Shown here: positions 16,867 through 23,376 of the stretch, piece by piece
Position numbering within the stretch: the stretch's first letter is position 1
Layout of the letters: the number at the start of each line of letters is the position of its first letter
Source: an uncultured Prevotella sp.
Lineage (GTDB): Bacteria > Bacteroidota > Bacteroidia > Bacteroidales > Bacteroidaceae
NCBI GenBank assembly: GCA_937907705.1
Contig: CALCVP010000092.1
Coordinates: 1 to 43,630 of the forward strand
Direction: 5' to 3'
DNA length: 43,630 nucleotides
Program-made: the position numbers and the translations under genes
Notes under the pieces: generated by a model
The model's database searches: none
What the model was told of the DNA's origin: nothing
Seen by the model: only the letters and a program-made list of their open reading frames with translations

Positions 16867-16934
16867 AAAAAGTTTCAGGTATCAGGTAAAAAGTATTCAG
16901 GTATTAGGGCGTCTTTGATTATTAAGGTAAAAAG
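16867..16934. repeat. Short 21-nt spaced direct repeats
   Basis: The word AAAAAGT occurs at 16867, 16888 and 16929. The first two copies head similar 21-nt units (both containing TCAGGTAT), and the third is 41 nt further on. This resembles the periodic arrays elsewhere in the window but is shorter and AT-rich. Confidence 0.35.
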
Positions 16935-16974
16935 TTTTTTCCCGTATTTTTGTGCCGTTTTAGTATATATTGTT

Positions 16975-16982
16975 TACTTTTG
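16975..16982 (+). promoter_or_regulatory. -7 element for the EamA transporter gene
   Basis: TACTTTTG, an exact TAnnTTTG match. TTTTTG at 16947-16952 may be the -33 element, at 22 nt, a little longer than usual. The predicted leader is about 75 nt. Confidence 0.45.
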
Positions 16983-17065
16983 CACTCTGTAAGAAGTGAT
17001 GCCGCACTGTGTAGATGGTGCAGGATGGCAACACCCAAAGACAGGTATTAGTAACATAAAGCATA

Positions 17066-17998
17066 ATGGGAAATTTTAATTTAAAAGGACATGCTGCCAT
17101 GCTGACAGCCAATGCCTCATGGGGACTCATGTCTCCATTGGCGAAGATTGTAATGGCAGGAGGTATCGTTACGCCGCTTATATTGAGCGATTTGCGTATT
17201 TTTGGTGCAATGGTATTGTTTTGGATAACTTCGTTTTTTACCAAGCCGGAGCATGTAAGCCATCGGGACCATCTTAAATTGTTTGCCGCTTCGCTGTTGG
17301 CTATTATCTTTAATCAAGGTTGTTTCATTTTTGGCGTAGGCTTAAGTTCGCCAGCCGATGCCTCCATTATTACCACGAGTATGCCTCTTTGGGCCATGGT
17401 CTTGGCAGCATTCTTCTTGAAGGAGCCTATCACAGGCAAGAAAGTGTTGGGCATAGCCCTTGGAGCAGGTGGTGCATTGCTGCTTATTATCGGTAGCAGT
17501 CAGTCGCAAACATCAGCCGAAGAGGGTCAATATCATATATGGGGAGACCTGTTGGTGCTGCTGGCACAGTTGAGTTATGCCTCTTATATCGTACTTTTCA
17601 AGAATTTTGTCAATAAGTATTCATTGGTAACACTGATGAAATGGATGTTTACTTACGCTTTCATCTGTGCCTTGCCGTTCTCTTACAATGGCATTGTTCA
17701 AACCAATTGGGCACTGTTGGGTAGCCATGCGTGGGAGGCAGTGGCATTTATCGTAGGTTTTGCCACTTACATTAGCTATATGCTTATCATTGTGGGACAG
17801 AAGAATTTGCGTCCTACTGTGGCAGGTATGTATAACTATGTACAGCCTATTGTGGCTTGTATTGTTACGGTATGTTTGGGCATGGATTCCTTCAATCTTA
17901 CCAAAGTGATAGCCGTCATCATGATTTTTGGCGGCGTTTATTTGGTTACCATCAGCCGCAGCAAGGCGGAAATGATTGAGGCGGGCAAAGAGGTGTAA
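17066..17998 (+). CDS. EamA/DMT-family transporter
   Basis: Inner-membrane permease of 310 residues from the drug/metabolite transporter superfamily. About ten TM segments form two EamA halves: roughly 8-150 (starting AAMLTANASWGLMSPLAKIV, including SLLAIIFNQGCFIFGVGL and PLWAMVLAAFFLKEPITGKK) and 160-300 (LLVLLAQLSYASYIVLFKNF, VAGMYNYVQPIVACIVTV, IAVIMIFGGVYLVTIS). The (F/Y)xx-P-(I/V)xxxxxxxxLxE-type end of each repeat is visible. Substrate cannot be deduced; amino acids, nucleotides and small metabolites are all known for the family. It has its own promoter and lies between the gdhA transcript and ilvA, so an amino-acid exporter role would suit the context but is a guess. Confidence 0.9.
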   Translation: MGNFNLKGHAAMLTANASWGLMSPLAKIVMAGGIVTPLILSDLRIFGAMVLFWITSFFTKPEHVSHRDHLKLFAASLLAIIFNQGCFIFGVGLSSPADASIITTSMPLWAMVLAAFFLKEPITGKKVLGIALGAGGALLLIIGSSQSQTSAEEGQYHIWGDLLVLLAQLSYASYIVLFKNFVNKYSLVTLMKWMFTYAFICALPFSYNGIVQTNWALLGSHAWEAVAFIVGFATYISYMLIIVGQKNLRPTVAGMYNYVQPIVACIVTVCLGMDSFNLTKVIAVIMIFGGVYLVTISRSKAEMIEAGKEV

Positions 17999-18049
17999 CC
18001 TGAGAAGCAATAAGTATCTGCCACAAGCAGATTTTTGTCATTGTTCAAT

Positions 18050-18120
18050 TGCAGGGTGGGTACAAATCAAAATAATGCTATTTTTGGCTTTCTTTTATTT
18101 TGATTTGTGCCCACCTTGCA
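18050..18120. terminator. Long hairpin between the EamA gene and ilvA
   Basis: Near-perfect inverted repeat of about 26 bp: 18050-18075 pairs with 18095-18120 around a 19-nt loop, with a 21-bp core holding one A-G difference. It begins 52 nt after the EamA stop codon. Its right arm contains the TTTG used as -33 by the first ilvA promoter, so it may both end the upstream transcript and influence ilvA. Confidence 0.55.
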
Positions 18121-18129
18121 TTATCTTTG
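18099..18129 (+). promoter_or_regulatory. ilvA promoter P1
   Basis: -33 TTTG at 18099-18102, an exact 19-nt spacer and -7 TATCTTTG at 18122-18129. The -7 box is inside a small dyad, TTATC-N9-GATAA (18121-18139), which could be an operator. Confidence 0.6.
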
Positions 18130-18209
18130 CATAAGATAAGCTGCACCTCAGCAATTGAAAGTAAACTTTATTGCGTTCGGTTTGCATTATCTTTGCATAA
18201 GATAAGCTG
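18116..18209 (+). repeat. 28-bp direct repeat carrying -7 promoter elements
   Basis: An identical 28-nt block occurs at 18116-18143 and 18182-18209, exactly 66 nt apart. Each copy contains TTATCTTTGCATAAGATAA, which holds a TATCTTTG -7 element (18122-18129 and 18188-18195) and a short dyad. Only the first copy has a good -33. This is a duplicated promoter/operator block before ilvA. Confidence 0.65.
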
Positions 18210-18286
18210 TATTCGGTGCTGCAAGAGCTATGAAGTGGCAGCTTGTCTTATTTGGTATTGCTGTTAAATTTAATACGAAAAAATAT

Positions 18287-19480
18287 ATGCTTAACCTCGA
18301 CGATTTTTATAAAGCGCGTTATGTACTCAACAAGATACTGAGACGTACCGACTTGGTTAGTGCTCCCAAGCTCAATCCTGAGAGCGAAATTTACCTTAAA
18401 CCAGAGAACCTTCAGATTACGGGTTCGTTTAAAATACGTGGTGCTTACTATAAGATTTCCCAACTTACAGACGAAGAGAAGGCAAAAGGTGTGGTGGCTT
18501 GTTCAGCCGGAAACCACGCTCAAGGTGTGGCATTGGGCGCCACTTCTCATGGTATAAAGTCGCTTATCTGTCTGCCGGAGGGTGCTCCTATCAGCAAAGT
18601 AGAGGCTACTCGCCGCTTGGGAGCCGAAATATGCTTGGTGCCAGGCGTGTATGATGATGCCTATCAGCGTGCATTACAGTTGCGGGATGAGCATGGCTAC
18701 ACTTTTATTCATCCTTTTAATGATGAGCATGTAATAGCAGGTCAAGGGACCATAGGATTGGAGCTGTTGGAGCAGTTGCCCGATGTTGAGGCGGTAGTAG
18801 TGCCTATTGGCGGTGGAGGCCTTATCAGCGGTGTGGCTTATGCCATGAAGATGCTGAACCCTAAGGTCAAGGTTTACGGTGTACAGGCGGCAGGTGCGCC
18901 AAGTATGTATGACAGCATACGAGACCATCACCCTGAAACGCTCAGCCATGTGTCTACCGTTGCCGACGGTATAGCAGTGAAAACACCCGGCGATTTGACT
19001 TATGACATTTGTTCAAAGTATGTAGACGACGTAGCCCTTGTTACCGAAGACGAAATCTGTGCCGCCATACTCCGCTTGATAGAAGAAGAGAAGATGGTGG
19101 CTGAAGGTGCGGGAGCCGTGAGCGTGGCAGCAGCCATGTTTAACAAAGTTCCTGTCAAGGGCAAGAAAACCATTTGCTTGGTAAGTGGCGGAAACATAGA
19201 TGTTACCATTTTAAACCGCGTTATCAACCGTGGCCTTGAGAAGGACGGCCGCCTATGTTTGCTCACAATCGATTTGGACGATAAACCAGGTCAGCTGCTT
19301 GAAGTAAACGAAGTGATAGCCAGCATGGGTGCCAATATTGTGAGTGTGTATCATGAGCGCACAGCATATAGAGAGGATATCAACGCTTGCGAGTTGCGTG
19401 TGAAGATAGAAACGCGTAATATGGACCATGTCAATCAGATAAAAGAGAAATTGATAAAAAAGGGATTTAATCTGAGATAA
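18287..19480 (+). CDS. ilvA: Threonine ammonia-lyase (threonine dehydratase)
   Basis: PLP enzyme that deaminates threonine to 2-oxobutanoate and ammonia, feeding isoleucine synthesis or catabolism. The ATG at 18287 gives 397 residues beginning MLNLDDFYKAR. The frame extends to 18230, but those residues do not resemble the family. The PLP lysine is Lys49 in GSFKIRGAYYKI. The phosphate-binding glycine loop is PIGGGGLISG, and ACSAGNHAQGVA is the substrate-loop segment. The last 75 residues form one ACT-like domain (LLTIDLDDKPGQLLEVNEVI). This is the roughly 400-residue single-ACT form, in contrast to the longer biosynthetic E. coli IlvA with two ACT-like modules. A duplicated promoter block and hairpin lie upstream, and ridA follows after a repeat array. 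Confidence 0.93.
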   Translation: MLNLDDFYKARYVLNKILRRTDLVSAPKLNPESEIYLKPENLQITGSFKIRGAYYKISQLTDEEKAKGVVACSAGNHAQGVALGATSHGIKSLICLPEGAPISKVEATRRLGAEICLVPGVYDDAYQRALQLRDEHGYTFIHPFNDEHVIAGQGTIGLELLEQLPDVEAVVVPIGGGGLISGVAYAMKMLNPKVKVYGVQAAGAPSMYDSIRDHHPETLSHVSTVADGIAVKTPGDLTYDICSKYVDDVALVTEDEICAAILRLIEEEKMVAEGAGAVSVAAAMFNKVPVKGKKTICLVSGGNIDVTILNRVINRGLEKDGRLCLLTIDLDDKPGQLLEVNEVIASMGANIVSVYHERTAYREDINACELRVKIETRNMDHVNQIKEKLIKKGFNLR

Positions 19481-19490
19481 ACGGCAGACA

Positions 19491-19600
19491 GGCATTTGAA
19501 TAAAGGCTGAATGGCATTTGAATGCAATCAGAATAACATTCGAACGCTATTTGACGTGCATTCAAGTACCGTTCAAACGGCGTTTGAGTGCAGCGCTTTT
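19491..19600. repeat. 22-nt periodic degenerate repeat array (locus C)
   Basis: Five units of exactly 22 nt start at 19491, 19513, 19535, 19557 and 19579, beginning 10 nt after the ilvA stop codon. Each unit opens with a variant of GGCATTTGAA: GGCATTTGAA twice, then AACATTCGAA, TGCATTCAAG and GGCGTTTGAG. TTGAATGC and GCATTCAA words give inverted pairings between neighbours. There is no spacer of conserved versus variable type as in CRISPR. This is the clearest 22-nt register in the window. Confidence 0.75.
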
Positions 19601-19658
19601 ACTATGCAGATGCCGCTAAAGAATGCATATAAACAGTATTATTTAAAACATATAAACA

Positions 19659-20033
19659 ATGAAAGTATTACATTCAGACAAGGCTCCTAAGGCTTTAGGA
19701 CCTTACAGTCAGGCTATTGTAGCAGGTGGTTTTGTGTTCGCTTCAGGTCAAGTGCCTATCGATCCTGCCACAGGCAACTTTGTAGAAGGTGGTATCAAAG
19801 AGCAGACCAAGCAGTCGCTTACCAATGTAACTCATGTATTGGCAGAGGCAGGCATAGACCTTTCTCATGTTGTAAAGACCACAGTATTTCTTTCAGACAT
19901 GGACAACTTTGCTGCCATGAATGAGGTTTACGCTACTTTCTTCAGCGAGCCGTTCCCTGCTCGCTCAGCAGTAGCAGTAAAGACACTTCCTAAAGGTGCT
20001 CTTGTAGAAATAGAAGTAGTGGCTGCTCTCTAA
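19659..20033 (+). CDS. ridA: RidA family enamine/imine deaminase
   Basis: Cytoplasmic Rid-family protein of 124 residues, the normal length for these trimeric enzymes. They hydrolyse reactive enamine/imine intermediates such as 2-aminoacrylate and 2-aminocrotonate, released by PLP enzymes like IlvA. Family features are KAPKALGPYSQAI near the start, GGFVFASGQVPIDPATG, and FPARSAVAVKTLPKGALVEIE, with the active-site Arg102 and a late Glu (119). Its place directly after ilvA, separated only by a repeat array, fits a role in clearing IlvA by-products. I see no convincing promoter of its own, so it may share the ilvA transcript. A strong terminator follows. Confidence 0.93.
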   Translation: MKVLHSDKAPKALGPYSQAIVAGGFVFASGQVPIDPATGNFVEGGIKEQTKQSLTNVTHVLAEAGIDLSHVVKTTVFLSDMDNFAAMNEVYATFFSEPFPARSAVAVKTLPKGALVEIEVVAAL

Positions 20034-20091
20034 TCTTTGCATCCTTGCAAGATTTTGACAGGTAGCGTTTTTGCTACATTATAACAAGCTG

Positions 20092-20154
20092 CTCCATATA
20101 CATTTGTAGGCTGAAACTGCTGTTTTGACCTGCTGATGTATATGGAGTTTTTTT
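20092..20154 (+). terminator. Intrinsic terminator after ridA
   Basis: Perfect 12-bp outer stem (CTCCATATACAT at 20092-20103 with 20136-20147) enclosing a 32-nt interior, then seven T at 20148-20154. It closes the ilvA-ridA unit. Confidence 0.8.
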
Positions 20155-20260
20155 GTGTTTGTCTGTATCTTTGCTGTTTGTTGATGCCTTGCCGTGTCTT
20201 GCTGTATGCTTTCAAATGGTGCAAGAACGGTGCTATTGCGTGCAAAAAAGTGTGTATTGC

Positions 20261-20291
20261 TTGTTCAGTTCGGATAAAAATAATACCTTAG
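20261..20291 (+). promoter_or_regulatory. Weak candidate promoter of the receiver-PPDK gene
   Basis: TTG at 20261-20263, a 20-nt spacer and TACCTTAG at 20284-20291 (one base off TAnnTTTG). A hairpin follows in the leader (stem TTTTACA/TGTAAAA inside about 20296-20333), 23 nt before the ATG. Confidence 0.35.
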
Positions 20292-20355
20292 CACAGCGTT
20301 TTTCTTTTACAGGAAATGTAAAAACACTGTGTTAACACCGAAAACCAATACTTTT

Positions 20356-23325
20356 ATGGATACAAACATACCACAGCAGTGGAACAAGTTTTACTTGAAA
20401 GATGTGTCGTTTCTAAACCTCATGACACATCGCATATTCAATGTTTTGATAGTGGCCAATCCCTATGATGCCTTTATGCTGGAGGATGACGGGCGTGTAG
20501 ACGAGAAGATTTTCAATGAATATACAGAGTTAGGATTGCGTTATCCGCCTTCGTTCCGCCAGGTAAGTACTACTGATGAGGCTGCTGAGGTGCTGGCATC
20601 TACCAGCATTGATTTGGTTATCTGTATGCCCGGTAATGCCGATAACGATGCTTTTACTGTGGCGCGTGCCATTAAAGCCAAATTTCCCGATATTCCTTGT
20701 GTGGTGCTTACCCCTTTTTCTCACGGCATTACGCGCCGTATGGAAAACGAAGACCTTTCTATCTTTGATTATGTATTCTGCTGGCTGGGCAACACCAACC
20801 TTATTCTGTCTATTATCAAGCTGATAGAAGACAAGATGAATTTGGCGCATGACATAGAAGAGGCGGGTGTACAGATGATACTGTTGGTAGAAGACAGTAT
20901 CAGGTTTTATTCCTCATTGCTGCCTACTTTATACAATTATATTCTGGCACAGAGCCAGCGCTTTGCTACCGAAGCCCTCAATCCTCACAGTGCCATGCTG
21001 CGTATGAGAGGAAGACCTAAGGTGGTATTGGCACGCACCTATGAAGAAGCCTTGGAGCTGTATCACCGCTATTCGGGCAACACCCTGGGCGTGATAACAG
21101 ACGGCAGCTATCCGAAAGACGGGCAGAAAGACCCTGAGGCAGGACTGAAACTGCTCCGTGCCATCCGTGCCAACGACCCTTATCTGCCTCTGATCATGCA
21201 GAGCAGCGAGAGCAGCAACCGTGTGAAGGCAGAGAGCGAGCACTTCCGCTTTATTGACAAGAATTCAAAGACCATGGACCTTGACCTCCGCCAGATTATG
21301 GAAGAGCACATGGGGTTTGGCGATTTCATATTCCGCGACCCCAAGACGCATGCAGCCATCCTGCGCATCAGGAACTTGAAGGAGTTGCAAGACAATATTT
21401 TCAAGATACCATACGACTCTCTGCTTTACCATATCTCGCGCAACCATATCAGCCGTTGGCTGTGTGCGCGTGCCATATTCCCTGTTTCAGAGTTTTTGAA
21501 GACTGTTACTTGGCAGAAGTTGCAGGATGTAGACCTTCACCGTAAGATTATCTTTGATGCCATTGTGCAGTATCGCCACATGAAGAATATAGGTGTTGTG
21601 GCAGTGTTCGACCGTGGAAAGTTTGACCGTTATGCCCATTTTGCCCGCATCGGCGATGGCTCTCTGGGCGGAAAGGGCAGGGGATTGGCTTTTCTCGACA
21701 ATATTATCAAGAGCCATCCTGAGTTCAACGAGCGTGAAGGCGTTACGGTATCTATACCTAAGACCGTGGTGCTCTGCACCGATGTGTTTGACCGTTTCAT
21801 GGAGGATAACCATCTCTATCAGATAGCCCTCAGTGATGCCAGTGATGAAGAGATATTGCGCCACTTCTTGAAAGCACAGCTTCCTGATAAATATATAGCC
21901 GACTTCTTCACCTTCTTTGAGGCTACCGACAGTCCTATTGCCATCCGTTCGTCCAGCTTGTTGGAAGATTCCCACTATCAGCCCTTTGCCGGTATCTACT
22001 CTACCTATATGATACCTAACCTTAAAGACAAGTATCAGATGTTGCAGATGCTGGCTGCTGCCATCAAGGGTGTGTACGCTTCGGTGTTCTATCACGACTC
22101 CAAAGCCTATATGACCGCTACCAGCAATGTGATAGACCAAGAGAAAATGGCTGTCATTCTGCAAGAAGTGGTGGGGCAGGAGCATGGCGACTATTATTAC
22201 CCTAACATCAGTGGCGTGCTGCGATCGCTCAACTATTATCCTATTGGCGACGAGACCTCGGAAGAAGGCATTGCCTCACTGGCATTGGGATTGGGCAAGT
22301 ATATTGTAGACGGCGGGCAGACTTTGCGCGTGAGTCCGTATCATCCTAACCAGATATTGCAGATGAGCGAGATGGAAACAGCTTTACGCCAGACCCAAAC
22401 TCAGTTCTATGCACTCGACACAAAGCATGTGGAAGGCGACTTGGAGGTAGACGATGGCTTCAATATAGCCAAGCTGAAGGTAAAGCAAGCCGACCAAGAC
22501 GGGGCACTGACCTATATAGCCTCTACCTTTGACCCCTACGACCAAGTGATACGTGACGGTATCTATGAGGGTGGCCGCAAGATTATCTCCTTTTGTGGTG
22601 TATTGCAGCATGGCGTGTTTCCACTGCCCGAGCTGCTCCAGATGTCTATGAAGTATGGTGCCGAGAGCATGCGGCGACCAGTAGAGATAGAGTTTGCCTG
22701 TAATGTGAACGACGACCGTACGGGCGACTTCTACCTGTTGCAGATACGTCCTATCGTAGACAGCAAGCAGGTGCTTGACGAAGATTTGAAAGCCATATCC
22801 GATGAGGCTTGCCTGCTAAGGTCGCACAATTCGTTGGGGCATGGCATCAGCGAAGATGTAACAGACGTGGTATATGTAAAGACCGACGACAACTTTACTG
22901 CGGTCAACAACCCGCGCATTGCGGATGATATAGAGCATATCAACCGCAAGTTCTTGGCTGAAGGCAAAAACTATGTGCTGATTGGACCGGGCCGTTGGGG
23001 CTCCAGCGACTATTGGTTGGGCATACCTGTCAAGTGGCCCCATATCAGTGCAGCCCGTGTTATCGTGGAGGCAGGTCTGCCTAACTATCGGGTAGACCCC
23101 AGTCAGGGCACCCACTTCTTCCAAAACTTGACCAGCTTTGGCGTGGGCTACTTTACGGTGAACACGTATAAGCATGAGGGCGTGTACCAGAAAGAGCTGC
23201 TCGATGCGATGCCTGCGGTAGAAGAGACGCAATACGTGCGCCATGTAAGGTTTGGCAAACCGCTCAAGATAATGATGGACGGAATGAAGCAAGAAGGCGT
23301 GGTGCTCTTGCCTAAGAGTGAATAA
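20356..23325 (+). CDS. Receiver-domain / PEP-pyruvate-binding (PPDK N-domain) fusion protein
   Basis: Large cytoplasmic protein of 989 residues from ATG 20356; a GTG at 20329 is less likely. It contains three parts. Residues about 25-165 form a receiver-like fold without the phospho-acceptor (DLVICMPG where Asp is expected). Residues about 172-310 form a second receiver that keeps the key residues: acidic pair E179-D180, D249 in VITDGSYP, S283 and K302. Residues about 430-805 match the nucleotide-binding N-domain of pyruvate phosphate dikinase/PEP synthase (GSLGGKGRGLAFLDNII, PIAIRSSSLLEDSHYQPFAG, LLQIRPIV). I see neither the phospho-histidine swivelling domain nor the PEP-binding barrel, so full PPDK chemistry is unlikely. 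The last 180 residues (LIGPGRWGSSDYWLGIPV) are unassigned. The MutS-like gene follows after 51 nt. Confidence 0.8.
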   Translation: MDTNIPQQWNKFYLKDVSFLNLMTHRIFNVLIVANPYDAFMLEDDGRVDEKIFNEYTELGLRYPPSFRQVSTTDEAAEVLASTSIDLVICMPGNADNDAFTVARAIKAKFPDIPCVVLTPFSHGITRRMENEDLSIFDYVFCWLGNTNLILSIIKLIEDKMNLAHDIEEAGVQMILLVEDSIRFYSSLLPTLYNYILAQSQRFATEALNPHSAMLRMRGRPKVVLARTYEEALELYHRYSGNTLGVITDGSYPKDGQKDPEAGLKLLRAIRANDPYLPLIMQSSESSNRVKAESEHFRFIDKNSKTMDLDLRQIMEEHMGFGDFIFRDPKTHAAILRIRNLKELQDNIFKIPYDSLLYHISRNHISRWLCARAIFPVSEFLKTVTWQKLQDVDLHRKIIFDAIVQYRHMKNIGVVAVFDRGKFDRYAHFARIGDGSLGGKGRGLAFLDNIIKSHPEFNEREGVTVSIPKTVVLCTDVFDRFMEDNHLYQIALSDASDEEILRHFLKAQLPDKYIADFFTFFEATDSPIAIRSSSLLEDSHYQPFAGIYSTYMIPNLKDKYQMLQMLAAAIKGVYASVFYHDSKAYMTATSNVIDQEKMAVILQEVVGQEHGDYYYPNISGVLRSLNYYPIGDETSEEGIASLALGLGKYIVDGGQTLRVSPYHPNQILQMSEMETALRQTQTQFYALDTKHVEGDLEVDDGFNIAKLKVKQADQDGALTYIASTFDPYDQVIRDGIYEGGRKIISFCGVLQHGVFPLPELLQMSMKYGAESMRRPVEIEFACNVNDDRTGDFYLLQIRPIVDSKQVLDEDLKAISDEACLLRSHNSLGHGISEDVTDVVYVKTDDNFTAVNNPRIADDIEHINRKFLAEGKNYVLIGPGRWGSSDYWLGIPVKWPHISAARVIVEAGLPNYRVDPSQGTHFFQNLTSFGVGYFTVNTYKHEGVYQKELLDAMPAVEETQYVRHVRFGKPLKIMMDGMKQEGVVLLPKSE

Positions 23326-23376
23326 GCAGACTGAGGATTGCACCTGTATTGAGAAAGAAAAACAAAAGACATAAGA

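Noticed and set aside
18230..18286. Upstream start of ilvA
   Set aside because: The added 19 residues are not family-like; MLNLDDFYKAR at 18287 fits known N-termini.
19491..19600. CRISPR array
   Set aside because: Units are contiguous 22-mers with no conserved-repeat/unique-spacer alternation, units are degenerate, and no cas genes are present.
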